This document shows, piece by piece, positions 27,011 to 36,818 of a stretch of DNA of 64,000 nucleotides. The position numbers and the translations under genes were made by a program. The notes beneath the pieces were generated by a model. That model was not told the DNA's origin. It worked only from the letters and a program-made list of their open reading frames with translations, and did no database searches. Origin of the DNA: an uncultured Mucilaginibacter sp. (lineage in GTDB: Bacteria; Bacteroidota; Bacteroidia; Sphingobacteriales; Sphingobacteriaceae). The DNA is taken from the NCBI RefSeq assembly GCF_903893715.1, contig NZ_CAITNG010000024.1, positions 62,001 to 126,000 on the forward strand, given 5' to 3'. Position 1 is the first letter of the stretch, and the number at the start of each line of letters is the position of its first letter.

Positions 27011-29122
27011 ATGTCAAGAGACTTAAAGTACACCAGGAACATCGGTATTGCTGCCCACATTGATGCGGGTAAAACTACCACTACTGAGCGTATATTATAT
27101 TATGCAGGTGTTAACCACAAAATTGGCGAGGTGCACGAAGGTGCAGCTACTATGGACTGGATGGCACAAGAGCAGGAGCGTGGTATCACCATCACTTCGG
27201 CTGCAACCACTATCGATTGGAAATACCGTGGCCAGCAATACCACATCAATATTATCGATACACCGGGCCACGTGGATTTTACCGTTGAGGTAAATCGCTC
27301 GCTGCGCGTATTGGATGGTTTGGTGTTCTTGTTTTCGGCTGTTGACGGTGTTGAACCACAATCGGAAACCAACTGGCGTTTGGCTAACAACTACAACGTT
27401 GCCCGTATAGGCTTCGTAAACAAGATGGACCGTAGCGGTGCCGACTTTTTGAAAGTTGTTAAGCAGGTTAAAACCATGTTGGGCAGCAACGCTGTACCAT
27501 TGCAATTGCCAATTGGTGCCGAAGAAGGCTTTAAAGGTGTTGTGGATTTGATCAACTGGAGGGGTATAGTTTGGAATGAGCATGATAAAGGGATGACCTT
27601 TACCGAAGTTCCTATCCCTGCCGATATGATCGAGGAAGCTACCGAGTGGAGGGAAAAATTATTGGAAGCGGTTGCTGATTACGATGAAAGCCTGATGGAG
27701 AAATTCTTTGAAGCTCCTGAAACCATTACCGAACGCGAAGTGCTTAACGCATTACGTGCAGCCGTATTGGACGCTAAGATCGTTCCGATGGTATGCGGTT
27801 CATCATTCAAAAACAAAGGTGTACAAACCATGTTGGATTATGTGATGGAATTATTGCCATCGCCAATGGATGTTGAAGGCATTGTGGGTACTAACCCCGA
27901 AACCGGCGAAGAAGTTGTTCGTCAGCCTTCGGAAAAAGAACCATTTGCAGCTTTGGCATTTAAAATCGCAACCGATCCTTTTGTAGGCCGTTTGTGCTTT
28001 ATCCGTGTTTATTCAGGTAATCTGGAAGCCGGTTCATACGTTTATAACATGCGTTCTGAAAACAAAGAGCGTATCAGCCGTATATTCCAAATGCACGCTA
28101 ACAAGCAAAACTCTATCCCTAACGTAGGTGCTGGTGATATTGCTGCGGTAGTTGGCTTTAAGGATATCAAAACAGGCGATACCCTGTGCGATGAGAAACA
28201 CCCTATTGTATTAGAGTCGATGAATTTCCCTGAGCCGGTTATCGGTTTGGCTATCGAACCTAAAACTCAGGCTGATGTGGATAAATTGGGTATGGCTTTA
28301 GCAAAATTGTCTGAAGAAGATCCAACCTTCCGCGTTGCATCTGATGAAGATAGCGGCCAAACCATTATATCAGGTATGGGCGAACTTCACTTAGACATCA
28401 TCATGGATCGTTTGAAACGTGAGTTTAAAGTTGAAGTTAACCAGGGTGCTCCGCAGGTTGCTTACAAAGAAGCCATCACAGGCCAGGTACAACACCGCGA
28501 AACATATAAGAAACAAACCGGTGGCCGTGGTAAATTCGCAGATATACAGGTTATCATTTCGCCGAATGACGAAGGTCAGACAGGTTTACAGTTTGTGAAC
28601 GAAATCAGCGGTGGTTCAATCCCACGCGAATTTATCCCTTCTGTAGAAAAAGGTTTCAAAGCCGCTATGGACAATGGTGTATTAGCAGGTTATCCTTTGG
28701 TGGATATGAAAGTTCGTTTAATTGACGGATCTTTCCACGCTGTCGATTCGGACGCGTTATCTTTCGAGATATGTGCCCGTGGTGCTTACCGCGAAGCATT
28801 GCCAAGGTGTAAACCGGTATTGCTTGAGCCAATCATGAAGATCGAGATATTGACCCCTGAAGAAAATATGGGTGATGTTATCGGTGATATGAACCGTCGT
28901 CGTGGACAGTTGTTAGGTATGGACTCGCGCGCAGGTGCACAGGTTATCAAAGCAACTGTACCGTTGAGCGAGATGTTTGGTTATGTAACCCAGTTACGTA
29001 CCATCACCAGCGGCCGTGCAACTTCAACCATGGAGTTTGATCACTATGCTGAGGCACCACGCAACGTACAGGAAGAAGTAATAGCAAAAGCTAAAGGCAA
29101 AAAAGCTGCAGCGAACGCATAA
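27011..29122 (+). CDS. fusA: Elongation factor G
   Basis: 703 residues, the translocation GTPase. G1 AHIDAGKTT (15-23), switch I with [11 protein letters not shown]3 DTPGHVDF and G4 NKMD are intact. All five domains are present, ending [25 protein letters not shown]. The segment after rpsL-rpsG is the classic str order; tuf is not adjacent, rpsJ follows instead. Confidence 0.98.
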   Translation: MSRDLKYTRNIGIAAHIDAGKTTTTERILYYAGVNHKIGEVHEGAATMDWMAQEQERGITITSAATTIDWKYRGQQYHINIIDTPGHVDFTVEVNRSLRVLDGLVFLFSAVDGVEPQSETNWRLANNYNVARIGFVNKMDRSGADFLKVVKQVKTMLGSNAVPLQLPIGAEEGFKGVVDLINWRGIVWNEHDKGMTFTEVPIPADMIEEATEWREKLLEAVADYDESLMEKFFEAPETITEREVLNALRAAVLDAKIVPMVCGSSFKNKGVQTMLDYVMELLPSPMDVEGIVGTNPETGEEVVRQPSEKEPFAALAFKIATDPFVGRLCFIRVYSGNLEAGSYVYNMRSENKERISRIFQMHANKQNSIPNVGAGDIAAVVGFKDIKTGDTLCDEKHPIVLESMNFPEPVIGLAIEPKTQADVDKLGMALAKLSEEDPTFRVASDEDSGQTIISGMGELHLDIIMDRLKREFKVEVNQGAPQVAYKEAITGQVQHRETYKKQTGGRGKFADIQVIISPNDEGQTGLQFVNEISGGSIPREFIPSVEKGFKAAMDNGVLAGYPLVDMKVRLIDGSFHAVDSDALSFEICARGAYREALPRCKPVLLEPIMKIEILTPEENMGDVIGDMNRRRGQLLGMDSRAGAQVIKATVPLSEMFGYVTQLRTITSGRATSTMEFDHYAEAPRNVQEEVIAKAKGKKAAANA

Positions 29123-29126
29123 TAAA

Positions 29127-29208
29127 ATGTGCGAGTGTGCAGATGAGTAAATGTGCAAATGCACGCCAACTCATTTGCACATTTGCACATATTCAAATTT
29201 GCAAATTA
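29127..29208 (+). repeat. Word-repeat hairpin in the fusA-rpsJ spacer (CATTTGCACA)
   Basis: A perfect 13-bp stem (AAATGTGCAAATG at 29149-29161, CATTTGCACATTT at 29172-29184) with a ten-base loop. Both arms extend into further copies of the same word (ATGTGCGAGTGTGCAGATG; TTTGCACATATTCAAATTTG). The same word without its partner arm occurs at 22700-22737. Confidence 0.8.
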
Positions 29209-29266
29209 AATAGAAACCGGGAACCGTAACTAATAGCTCTTACGGCAACCATAAAACAAAAACAAC

Positions 29267-29572
29267 ATGAGCCAAAGAATCAGGATCAAATTAAAATCGT
29301 ACGATTACAACCTGGTAGACAAGTCTGCCGAAAAGATCGTAAAAACAGTAAAACCTACGGGTGCTGTGGTAAGCGGACCAATCCCTTTGCCAACTGAAAA
29401 GAAAATCTTCACCGTTTTGCGTTCACCGCACGTGAACAAAAAAGCACGTGAGCAATTTCAATTATGCTCTTACAAACGTTTGTTAGACATCTACAGTTCA
29501 AATTCAAAAACTGTTGACGCGCTGATGAAATTAGAGTTGCCAAGTGGCGTTGAAGTTGAGATCAAAGTTTAG
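29267..29572 (+). CDS. rpsJ: 30S ribosomal protein S10
   Basis: 101 residues, complete. [51 protein letters not shown] and [11 protein letters not shown] are diagnostic. S10 also acts as NusE in antitermination. Here it ends the str transcript: a terminator follows, and rplC, its usual direct neighbour, is 4.2 kb away. Confidence 0.98.
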   Translation: MSQRIRIKLKSYDYNLVDKSAEKIVKTVKPTGAVVSGPIPLPTEKKIFTVLRSPHVNKKAREQFQLCSYKRLLDIYSSNSKTVDALMKLELPSGVEVEIKV

Positions 29573-29596
29573 TTAGCCGCGATTTTAACCAGAAAT

Positions 29597-29634
29597 AAAA
29601 AAGCCGTTTTCCGAAAGGAGAGCGGCTTTTTGTT
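29597..29634 (+). terminator. Terminator after rpsJ
   Basis: AAAAAGCCG(TT) and (AG)CGGCTTTTT pair around a purine-rich loop, followed by T residues. It closes the rpsL-rpsG-fusA-rpsJ unit 24 bases after the stop. Confidence 0.88.
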
Positions 29635-29674
29635 TAATTGTATTTCTTGCCTCTTGATTCTGGGCTCTTACCCT

Positions 29675-30382
29675 TTATTTCTTCCCCATCAACTCATCGA
29701 GCTTATTGCGCTCGGTTTGCAATTCGCGGGCCAGTTTCTTTTCCTTGTCGTTTGCTTTGGCTTTGTAGGCTCTAAACTCTTCGGTCAGTTCATCGTATAA
29801 TTGGGTGCGGTATGCGGCTTGTTGTTTGTTGCTGCCCGAGCTGTAAATAACGTATGCCAGCGATGCGCCCAAAACCAAAACCAGTCCCCACATTATCGTG
29901 CTGAACAATGTTTTTGACATCGGCACACCAAAGAAACTGATCTGTGATGACTCTTGGGTGCTAACGGTTAGCTGGTCTTTGGTGCTTGTGGTCAGTTTGG
30001 CAAGCGAATCAGCCTGCAGTGCAATTTTCGTCTGGGCGTCTTTTAATTTGCGTTTGGTGGCGTTCAGGGTATCCATCACACTTTTGTGGTAAGCTTCCAA
30101 CATGGTTACGTGGTAGGTGTAGGTATGTTGCAGCAAATAGTTGTATTGCCCGGCAAGGCTGTTATCGGCGGGTGGAGGTGGAAGTACCGGTTGCGTATTT
30201 AGAGGGGTTTGACCGGACGGCGCTGTTGTTACAGGTTTTACCGGTATTTGCGCAACCGGTTTACTGTATACTTTTTTTACAACAGGAACCTGTTTTGTTG
30301 TACTGTCCTGGCTGTAACTGTTTATGCCCGTTACGATAAGGCCTACAGCTGTAAAAAAAGATAACCATACTTTGTTGTTCAT
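29675..30382 (-). CDS. Exported/membrane-anchored coiled-coil protein of unknown function
   Basis: The start is set at MNNKVWLSFFTAVGLIVTG, a signal-peptide-like N-terminus, giving 235 residues; the frame is open 17 codons further. A Pro/Thr-rich stretch (KPVTTAPSGQ..LPPPPADN) is followed by a helical region (about 80-145), one membrane helix (about 165-187, TIMWGLVLVLGASLAYVIY) and a charged C-terminal coiled coil (EFRAYKAKANDKEKKLARELQTERNKLDELMGKK). Family not recognised. It converges on rpsJ. Confidence 0.7.
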   Translation of the reverse strand: MNNKVWLSFFTAVGLIVTGINSYSQDSTTKQVPVVKKVYSKPVAQIPVKPVTTAPSGQTPLNTQPVLPPPPADNSLAGQYNYLLQHTYTYHVTMLEAYHKSVMDTLNATKRKLKDAQTKIALQADSLAKLTTSTKDQLTVSTQESSQISFFGVPMSKTLFSTIMWGLVLVLGASLAYVIYSSGSNKQQAAYRTQLYDELTEEFRAYKAKANDKEKKLARELQTERNKLDELMGKK

Positions 30383-30481
30383 AAACGGGGAAATTGGCGT
30401 TTTTGTGTAAGTAAAATTAGCATAAAAATCCAAATACTAAATGTAGAAGTAAATATCGTACCACCTACCTATATTAGCGCC

Positions 30482-31738
30482 ATGAATATCGGGATAATTG
30501 GACTGGGCGATATGGGTCGTTTATACGCCAAAGCTTTTGCAAAAGTTGGCTATACCGTTTGCGGCTGCGACCTGCCTGCTAACAAGGCCAAATTGATGGA
30601 GGAACTGAAGCCATTGGGCATTACCGTTTATGACGACGGGCACCAGGTATCGGCAAAAGCCGACTTGCTCATTTACTCGGTTGAAGCCGAAATGATTGGC
30701 AAGGTTGTAGCGCAATACGGTGCATCAGCTAAGCCGGGAACCATAGTTGCCGGTCAAACCTCAGTAAAGCATCCCGAGATAGAAGCCTTTGAAAAATACC
30801 TGCCTGCCGATGTATTCATTGTAACCATACATGCGCTACACGGTCCTGGTTTTGAGCCCGACAAGCAAAAAATGGCCATTATCCCACATCGCAGCAATGC
30901 CAAAGTGTACCAGAGGATGATGGACGTCTTTACCGCCTTAGGGTCGGATATTGTAGAGATTGCCGACTACCACGAACACGATAAGATAGTTGCCGATACT
31001 CAAGCGGTTACCCACGTTGGTTTTGAGAGTATGGGCACCGCCTGGAAAGAAGCCGGGTTTTTCCCCTGGGAAAACGCTTCTTATATCGGTGGCATTGATA
31101 ATGTGAAGATTTTGACCACGCTACGCATTTTTAGCTATAAAGCGCACGTTTATGCCGGTTTGGCTATTTTGAATCCTTACGCGCGCCAGCAGGTAAAGCG
31201 CTACGCGGTTTCGGAATCGGAATTGTTCAAACTGATGATAAAGGAAGAGGAAAAAGACTTCCGCGAACGAATATATAAGGCCCGCGACTTTGTTTTTCAC
31301 GAAAGCCGCAAACCAATATTATTAAATGATGCCGTGATGCGGGAGTTTTCCTTATCGGGGAAAGCCGAACTGCGTAAACCCAACTCGCACTTAAGTTTAT
31401 TGAGCATGGTTGATGCCTGGTACCACTTGGGTGTAAACCCGTATGATAACCTGATCTGCCAGACACCGCCATTTCGCCTGAGGCTGGGCATAGCCGAGTA
31501 TCTTTTCAAGAATGAAGAGCTGCTCGAAGAATCCATCGAAGCTGCCCTGTATGATAAAACCATCCGTGGCGACGACCTGGAATTTCACTCCGCCGTGCGC
31601 GAATGGTCGTCCATCATCATCTATGGTGATATGAAAGGCTACAAAGAACACTTTAACCAGGTGAAAAATTTCTTCGGCGACAGGCTGGAGCAAGGCAAGC
31701 AACAAAGCGCCGAGTTAATTAGACGGTTGATGGAATAG
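30482..31738 (+). CDS. Prephenate dehydrogenase of the fungal TYR1 type
   Basis: 418 residues. It has a Rossmann nucleotide loop GLGDMG (7-12), then PEIEAFEKYLP, HALHGPG, EHDKIVADTQAVTH, SYKAHVYAGLAILNP, KPNSHLSLLSMVDAWYHLGVNPYD and DDLEFHSAVREWSS. These segments match, in order and nearly residue for residue, my recollection of yeast Tyr1p (prephenate dehydrogenase, NADP) rather than the usual bacterial TyrA. The enzyme would oxidatively decarboxylate prephenate to 4-hydroxyphenylpyruvate in tyrosine synthesis. No other aromatic-pathway gene is nearby. The assignment rests on remembered sequence and needs a search. Confidence 0.85.
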   Translation: MNIGIIGLGDMGRLYAKAFAKVGYTVCGCDLPANKAKLMEELKPLGITVYDDGHQVSAKADLLIYSVEAEMIGKVVAQYGASAKPGTIVAGQTSVKHPEIEAFEKYLPADVFIVTIHALHGPGFEPDKQKMAIIPHRSNAKVYQRMMDVFTALGSDIVEIADYHEHDKIVADTQAVTHVGFESMGTAWKEAGFFPWENASYIGGIDNVKILTTLRIFSYKAHVYAGLAILNPYARQQVKRYAVSESELFKLMIKEEEKDFRERIYKARDFVFHESRKPILLNDAVMREFSLSGKAELRKPNSHLSLLSMVDAWYHLGVNPYDNLICQTPPFRLRLGIAEYLFKNEELLEESIEAALYDKTIRGDDLEFHSAVREWSSIIIYGDMKGYKEHFNQVKNFFGDRLEQGKQQSAELIRRLME

Positions 31739-31744
31739 AGACGT

Positions 31745-31776
31745 TTTGTTTTGGAATTAAATTTGATATATATTTG
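31745..31776 (+). promoter_or_regulatory. Promoter that may give a leaderless mRNA
   Basis: TTTG (31745-31748), a 20-base spacer and TATATTTG (31769-31776). The next gene's ATG is at 31780, where transcription itself should begin, so the mRNA may have no leader. Confidence 0.55.
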
Positions 31777-31779
31777 GAT

Positions 31780-32022
31780 ATGCAAGTTTCAGAGATACAA
31801 CTATTTCAAATTCTAAAGGAAAAGCTTGGGGAAAAAGAAGCTCAAAACTTAATTGAATTTGTTGAAACCAAAGTTGAAAAAGAGTTCGATTCCAAAAAGG
31901 ACTCTTTAGCCACAAAAGAAGACTTGGCTAATGTGCGTAGCGATGTCATCAAATGGATGTTCATATTTTGGGTAGGCCAATTAGCTGCTATGATAGCTAT
32001 TGCTAAACTGATTCATGTTTAA
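31780..32022 (+). CDS. Small coiled-coil protein with C-terminal membrane helix (DUF1640-like)
   Basis: 80 residues from the ATG; an in-frame TTG two codons earlier is also possible. A charged helix (LFQILKEKLGEKEAQNLIEFVETKVEKEFDSKKDSL) and the hinge ATKEDLANVRSDVIKW lead into a membrane helix (MFIFWVGQLAAMIAIAKLI). This resembles the DUF1640/CCDC90 group, found in bacteria and phages, of unknown function. It sits in the segment that splits the ribosomal cluster. Confidence 0.7.
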   Translation: MQVSEIQLFQILKEKLGEKEAQNLIEFVETKVEKEFDSKKDSLATKEDLANVRSDVIKWMFIFWVGQLAAMIAIAKLIHV

Positions 32023-32110
32023 CAGGCGGCTATAACTATTTTATCACAGCAGATTTGTACGTTGAACATCTGCATATTTTTTTGGAAACTTCTCATCGTT
32101 TGGAAATTTC

Positions 32111-33514
32111 TTATTGTGCCCCAAACAACGTCCACTCATAAGCTTTCATGTCCCTCAGGTATTTGCTTTGGTATTGGTACTCTGGGTGCAGTTTAAAATA
32201 TGGTGCAGCAATAAAGTCCATGCCATCGGGGTGGCCCATGTGTGCCCATAGTTGCATATTGGCAGCTAATGCAGCAGTGGTTACCTTACTTTGCACCGCA
32301 CCCATCGGGAAGAATGGCGGCTCGTCCCACTCAGGGCAGCCATGCGGGTCCTCGTCAACGTGGCCGCTAATAACGCAGCGGTTGCTGGCTTCTTTGTTTT
32401 GCAGGGCATCGTATCGGTCGCCTTCTATTTTTTTGCCGGTCTCTATATCGAGCTTTCCTTTAAACTGCTCAATCAATTGTAATAAACGCACTTTACGTGC
32501 ATTTGGCGAGTTGGTTTTATCATCTACCTTAAAGGTGGTTTCTTCTTTTATCAGTTTAGGGTCGCTGGGGAAGTTGGAACCAATAATAGCGGTATCTTTT
32601 GAGCGCCACACGCGGTAATCTTTTAATCCTAACTCTAACCTCGCCACTTCGTTGGTCTTGGTATCGCCAATCAGCCAATCGTTGGCGTAGCCGCCGTTAT
32701 TGTCGGTGGTCATTATCTTTACTACATCATCAACGCTGTTACTGTATTGCGCCGCTTTGCGGGCACGCATAAACTCGGCGGTTTTGGTGGTGTCAAAACC
32801 TTTAAAACCGGTAATAGTGGTTTCGGTTATCAACAGCCCGTTTTTGGTAATCACAAAGTCGTCGCCGCTGTGTATAAAACCGGGCAGGCAGTCCATTAAT
32901 ATATGGTTGCCCTTTTCGGGGACGATATCGGCAATCACGTTCCAACGTTCACCTACTATATAGTCGGTCCAGTTATTATGGCCGATGATGATCTTGCCAT
33001 CCTTGGTATAACTGCCCGTCGCGATAAAAGCACTGCAATTGCCGGGTGCCTTGTTATCACCGCTGCCGGGTTTTATTTTGTTCATCAAAGTAGGCACATA
33101 ATATTGCGAAAGCTCTATATAAGCATTCAAGGCAGTAACATCCAGGCTATCATATTTCATGCCTTGTGCCTGCAGTCCTTCGCTGATGCCTTTTATTTCG
33201 GCTTTATATTCGGGGTCAAGTTTTTTCCATATAAAGTCGGAAGCTGATTTGCGGTAAAACGCCCAGTCTTTTTTGCTGGCATAGGGCATATAGTAGTTCA
33301 TGATCTTCATCAGCGTATCTATCTCTTTGGACAGTAAGTAGCCGTGTTGGTACCCGATATCGGCAGGGGAGCCCTGCAGGTGCACATATATCCATCCGCC
33401 TTTTTCACTTCTGGACGAGCCGGCAAGGCGATCGTGGGTTTTAGGGGTCTCTTTACAACCAAATAATAAAAACAAGCTGGTGCACAGCAAGATACCGAAA
33501 ATCGTGTTTTTCAT
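32111..33514 (-). CDS. Secreted lipoprotein, C45/phospholipase-B-like Ntn hydrolase
   Basis: 467 residues. The signal peptide ends with a lipobox (LFLLFGC, Cys about 20). The likely N-terminal nucleophile of the Ntn-type fold is the Cys of APGNCSAFIATG (about residue 162), followed by DGKIIIGHNNWTDY, a pattern shared by the C45 acyltransferase/peptidase and phospholipase-B-like families. The upstream segment GSPADIGYQHGYLL is typical of these proteins. A C-terminal extension carries RCVISGHVDEDPHGCPEWDEPPF. Likely substrate is an amide or ester in the envelope; not determined. Confidence 0.8.
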   Translation of the reverse strand: MKNTIFGILLCTSLFLLFGCKETPKTHDRLAGSSRSEKGGWIYVHLQGSPADIGYQHGYLLSKEIDTLMKIMNYYMPYASKKDWAFYRKSASDFIWKKLDPEYKAEIKGISEGLQAQGMKYDSLDVTALNAYIELSQYYVPTLMNKIKPGSGDNKAPGNCSAFIATGSYTKDGKIIIGHNNWTDYIVGERWNVIADIVPEKGNHILMDCLPGFIHSGDDFVITKNGLLITETTITGFKGFDTTKTAEFMRARKAAQYSNSVDDVVKIMTTDNNGGYANDWLIGDTKTNEVARLELGLKDYRVWRSKDTAIIGSNFPSDPKLIKEETTFKVDDKTNSPNARKVRLLQLIEQFKGKLDIETGKKIEGDRYDALQNKEASNRCVISGHVDEDPHGCPEWDEPPFFPMGAVQSKVTTAALAANMQLWAHMGHPDGMDFIAAPYFKLHPEYQYQSKYLRDMKAYEWTLFGAQ

Positions 33515-33642
33515 GATTTTTAAATAATAAGTTCAGTTGATGTGTTGTTACGGTTTTAAAAATACTGAAATAAGTTTTAAAAAGAGAAAAAACGGGTGCA
33601 TTTTACAATCGGCAAATAATTATAAAAATAACTATCTAACTA

Positions 33643-33673
33643 TTTGAAAGTTAATATAAGTTTCCTATCTTTG
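33643..33673 (+). promoter_or_regulatory. Promoter of the rplC (S10-spc-alpha) operon
   Basis: TTTG (33643-33646), a 19-base spacer and TATCTTTG (33666-33673) match the Bacteroidota consensus exactly. It drives rplC independently of rpsJ. The transcript starts near CGTCCCTTAGC, the GTCC-type start shared with the other ribosomal leaders. Confidence 0.88.
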
Positions 33674-33676
33674 CCG

Positions 33677-33728
33677 TCCCTTAGCGGGGAAAAACTGCCT
33701 TGAACGAAGCCCTACTGCTTCGATGGGC
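33677..33728 (+). promoter_or_regulatory. rplC leader with 5' hairpin and possible H-type pseudoknot
   Basis: A small 5' hairpin TCCC-TTAGC-GGGGA is followed by two interleaved stems: CGAAG (33705-33709) with CTTCG (33718-33722), and CCC (33710-33712) with GGG (33725-33727). Their order is that of an H-type pseudoknot, ending 18 bases before the rplC start. Candidate site for autogenous control. Confidence 0.5.
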
Positions 33729-33745
33729 AAAAAACTAAAAAGAAA

Positions 33746-34363
33746 ATGTCAGGAATAATTGGTAAAAAAGTAGGTATGACCAGCATATTCGACGAGACAG
33801 GGAAAAATATCCCATGTACTGTGATCGAAGCTGGACCATGTGTTGTAACACATGTTAAGTCTGTGGATACAGACGGTTACGCTGCTGTTCAGTTAGCGTA
33901 TGGTGAAAAGAAGGAGAAAAACACTTCTGGCCCATTGAATGGCCACTTCCAAAAAGCCGGTACTACTCCAAAACGTAAGCTTGTTGAATTCAAAAGTTTT
34001 GAAGACGAAAAATCTCTTGGTGACACTGTTACTGTAGATATTTTTGAAACAGGTGATTTTGTGGATGTTGTAGGTACCTCTAAAGGTAAGGGTTTTCAGG
34101 GTGTTGTTAAACGTCATGGTTTTGCCGGTGTAGGTATGCAAACTCACGGTCAGCACAATCGTTTAAGGGCACCGGGTTCATTAGGAGCTTCTTCATGGCC
34201 TTCGCGTGTATTTAAAGGTATGCGTATGGCAGGTCAAACCGGTAACAGCCGCGTTAAGGTTCAAAACCTTCAGGTTGTTAAGGTGTATCCGGAGCAAAAT
34301 TTGTTAGTTGTTAAGGGTTCCATCCCAGGAGCTAAGGGTTCATTTGTAATTGTGGATAAATAA
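33746..34363 (+). CDS. rplC: 50S ribosomal protein L3
   Basis: 205 residues. [12 protein letters not shown] at the N-terminus, [48 protein letters not shown] and [17 protein letters not shown] are the family landmarks, including the loop that reaches the peptidyl transferase centre. First gene of the long operon. Confidence 0.98.
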   Translation: MSGIIGKKVGMTSIFDETGKNIPCTVIEAGPCVVTHVKSVDTDGYAAVQLAYGEKKEKNTSGPLNGHFQKAGTTPKRKLVEFKSFEDEKSLGDTVTVDIFETGDFVDVVGTSKGKGFQGVVKRHGFAGVGMQTHGQHNRLRAPGSLGASSWPSRVFKGMRMAGQTGNSRVKVQNLQVVKVYPEQNLLVVKGSIPGAKGSFVIVDK

Positions 34364-34364
34364 G

Positions 34365-34994
34365 ATGGAAGTTAAAGTATTAAATGTATCAGGTAAAGAA
34401 ACAGGTGCAAGTTTGCATCTACCTGAGTCGGTATTTGGTATTGAGCCCAACGATCACGCAATTTATTTGGACGTTAAGCAATATTTAGCTAACCAGCGCC
34501 AGGGAACTCACAAATCAAAACAACGTAACGAGATTGCAGGTTCGACCCGCAAATTGTACAAACAAAAAGGTACAGGCGGTGCCCGTGCAGGTAGTATTAA
34601 GTCTCCTTTGTTTAATGGTGGTGGCCGTGTATTTGGTCCGCAACCACGCGACTATAGCTTTAAGCTGAACAAGAAGTTGAAATCGCTTGCCCGCAAATCT
34701 GCTTTATCATACAAAGCACAAGATAACAATGTAGTAGTTTTAGAGGACTTCACTTTCGAAGCTGTTAAAACTAAAAGCTATATCGATTTTGTAGCCGCGC
34801 TTAACTTAACAGACGAAAAAACTTTGTTAGTGTTAGCAGCAGCAGATAATAATATTTATTTATCAAGCAGGAACCTCAAAAAGGCGAAAGTAATTACTGC
34901 CGACCAGTTGAGCACATATGATGTGCTGAACGCAGGCAAGTTATTATTGACCACCGGTTCTGTTAAAACTTTGGAGGAAGCATTAGCTAAGTAA
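34365..34994 (+). CDS. rplD: 50S ribosomal protein L4
   Basis: 209 residues from [14 protein letters not shown], one base after the rplC stop; a longer frame reaching back into rplC is not used. The tunnel-loop region [55 protein letters not shown] is conserved. L4 is the autoregulator of the S10 operon in E. coli; whether that holds here is unknown. Confidence 0.97.
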   Translation: MEVKVLNVSGKETGASLHLPESVFGIEPNDHAIYLDVKQYLANQRQGTHKSKQRNEIAGSTRKLYKQKGTGGARAGSIKSPLFNGGGRVFGPQPRDYSFKLNKKLKSLARKSALSYKAQDNNVVVLEDFTFEAVKTKSYIDFVAALNLTDEKTLLVLAAADNNIYLSSRNLKKAKVITADQLSTYDVLNAGKLLLTTGSVKTLEEALAK

Positions 34995-34996
34995 TC

Positions 34997-35287
34997 ATGG
35001 AAGTATTAAAGAAACCCTTACTTACAGAAAAGGTATCTCAATTAACCGAGAAGCTTAACCGCTATGCTTTTATTGTTGACCCACGCGCCAACAAGATCCA
35101 GATCAAAGGAGCAATTGAGACCATGTATGGTATAAATGTAGTTGCAGTAAACACCATGCGCTACGTTGGAAAGTTGAAGAGCCGCAATACTAAAGCCGGA
35201 CCGGTATCGGGCCGCGCCGCAAAGTATAAAAAAGCGATCATCACATTAAAAGATGGTGAAACTATTGACTTTTATAGCACAATATAG
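34997..35287 (+). CDS. rplW: 50S ribosomal protein L23
   Basis: 96 residues: [50 protein letters not shown] and [15 protein letters not shown]23 sits at the tunnel exit and docks SRP and trigger factor. Two bases separate it from rplD and two from rplB. Confidence 0.97.
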   Translation: MEVLKKPLLTEKVSQLTEKLNRYAFIVDPRANKIQIKGAIETMYGINVVAVNTMRYVGKLKSRNTKAGPVSGRAAKYKKAIITLKDGETIDFYSTI

Positions 35288-35289
35288 AG

Positions 35290-36114
35290 ATGGCAGTTAA
35301 AAGATTTAAACCGGTAACACCAGGTACCCGTTTCAGGGTAGGTGCCGATAACTCGGATATAACAACAAACGTTCCTGAAAAAACGTTGGTGGTATCTCAC
35401 AAAAGGTCGGGTGGCCGTAACCACGATGGTAAAATGACGATGCGCTATATTGGCGGTGGTCACAAACAATCGTACAGGTTAATTGATTTTAAACGTAATA
35501 AGTTTGATATCCCGGCTACTGTAGCAACAATTGAATATGATCCGAATCGTTCGGCACGTATCGCATTATTGCACTTTGCCGATGGCGAGAAAAGATATAT
35601 GATAGCCCCTGAAGGGTTGACCGTTGGCCAGGTAGTATTATCGGGCGAAAGCGTTGCTCCTGAAGTTGGAAATACTTTACCATTAAAAAGTATCCCATTG
35701 GGTTCTATTATCCACAACATTGAGTTAAACCCAGGTCAGGGTGGCAGTATTGCCCGCTCGGCCGGAACATATGCTCAGCTATCTGCCCGCGATGGCAAAT
35801 ATGCAATCATCAAATTGCCTTCGGGCGAAACACGTATGATACTGTCGACTTGTTTGGCAACTATCGGTACCGTTTCGAACGGCGACAAAGCGAACGAAGT
35901 GTTAGGTAAAGCCGGCCGCAAACGCTGGTTAGGTCGTCGTCCAAGGGTGCGTGGTGTAGCCATGAACCCGGTAGATCACCCTATGGGTGGTGGCGAGGGC
36001 AGGGCCTCAGGTGGTCACCCACGTTCACGCAAAGGTTTATTGGCCAAAGGCTACAAAACCCGCGACAAGAAGAAATCATCCGATCGTTATATCATTGAAA
36101 GAAGGAAGAAATAA
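35290..36114 (+). CDS. rplB: 50S ribosomal protein L2
   Basis: 274 residues, full length. [31 protein letters not shown] and the C-terminal [28 protein letters not shown], with the conserved His needed for peptidyl transfer function, are intact. Its stop overlaps the rpsS start (TAATG). Confidence 0.98.
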   Translation: MAVKRFKPVTPGTRFRVGADNSDITTNVPEKTLVVSHKRSGGRNHDGKMTMRYIGGGHKQSYRLIDFKRNKFDIPATVATIEYDPNRSARIALLHFADGEKRYMIAPEGLTVGQVVLSGESVAPEVGNTLPLKSIPLGSIIHNIELNPGQGGSIARSAGTYAQLSARDGKYAIIKLPSGETRMILSTCLATIGTVSNGDKANEVLGKAGRKRWLGRRPRVRGVAMNPVDHPMGGGEGRASGGHPRSRKGLLAKGYKTRDKKKSSDRYIIERRKK

Positions 36115-36380
36115 TGGCACGTTCAATTAGAAAAGGACCGTATATAGATCATAACCTGGAAAGAAAAGTTCTGACCTTGAATGACACGGCAAAAAAATCA
36201 GTAGTTAAAACCTGGTCACGTCGTTCCATGATCTCTCCTGATTTCGTAGGTCATACGTTCGCAGTACACAACGGTAACAAGTTTATCCCTGTGTATGTAA
36301 CAGAAAACATGGTTGGGCACAAGTTGGGAGAATTTGCGCCAACCCGTACATTCCGTGGACACGCAGAAAAGAAAAAATAA
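36114..36380 (+). CDS. rpsS: 30S ribosomal protein S19
   Basis: 88 residues. [69 protein letters not shown] are diagnostic. It starts on the last base of the rplB stop codon, so translation is coupled. Confidence 0.98.
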   Translation: MARSIRKGPYIDHNLERKVLTLNDTAKKSVVKTWSRRSMISPDFVGHTFAVHNGNKFIPVYVTENMVGHKLGEFAPTRTFRGHAEKKK

Positions 36381-36383
36381 GGC

Positions 36384-36812
36384 ATGGAAGCAACAACTAA
36401 AATCAAAAAGTCTGTATTGATCAGGCAGCAGAAAGAAGCAGCAAAGGCTGTTACAGGCGGCGCTTCTATTGCTAAATTACAAAACTGCCCTACCTCGCCG
36501 CGCAAAATGCGTTTGGTTGTCGACCTGATAAGGGGCGAAAAGGTAGAGAAAGCGTTGTACATATTAAAGTATACCAACAAGGAAGCAGCTATCAGGGTTG
36601 AGAAACTATTGTTATCGGCCATTAAAAACTGGGAAGCTAAAAACGAAGGTAAACGTGTAGAAGATAGCGGTTTATTTGTGAAGGAAGTTTCTGTAGGTGG
36701 CGGCCGTCAGTTAAAAAGACTGCGCCCTGCACCACAAGGAAGGGGATACCGTATCCGTAAACGCTCAAACCACGTACACTTGGTTGTGGATAGTAAAAAC
36801 GATAACAATTAA
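36384..36812 (+). CDS. rplV: 50S ribosomal protein L22, with N-terminal extension
   Basis: 142 residues against about 110 in E. coli. The surplus is an N-terminal basic segment of about 28 residues ([20 protein letters not shown]) before the core ([39 protein letters not shown]). The C-terminal tunnel hairpin ([29 protein letters not shown]) is present. Three bases after rpsS. Confidence 0.96.
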   Translation: MEATTKIKKSVLIRQQKEAAKAVTGGASIAKLQNCPTSPRKMRLVVDLIRGEKVEKALYILKYTNKEAAIRVEKLLLSAIKNWEAKNEGKRVEDSGLFVKEVSVGGGRQLKRLRPAPQGRGYRIRKRSNHVHLVVDSKNDNN

Positions 36813-36818
36813 TTTGAA

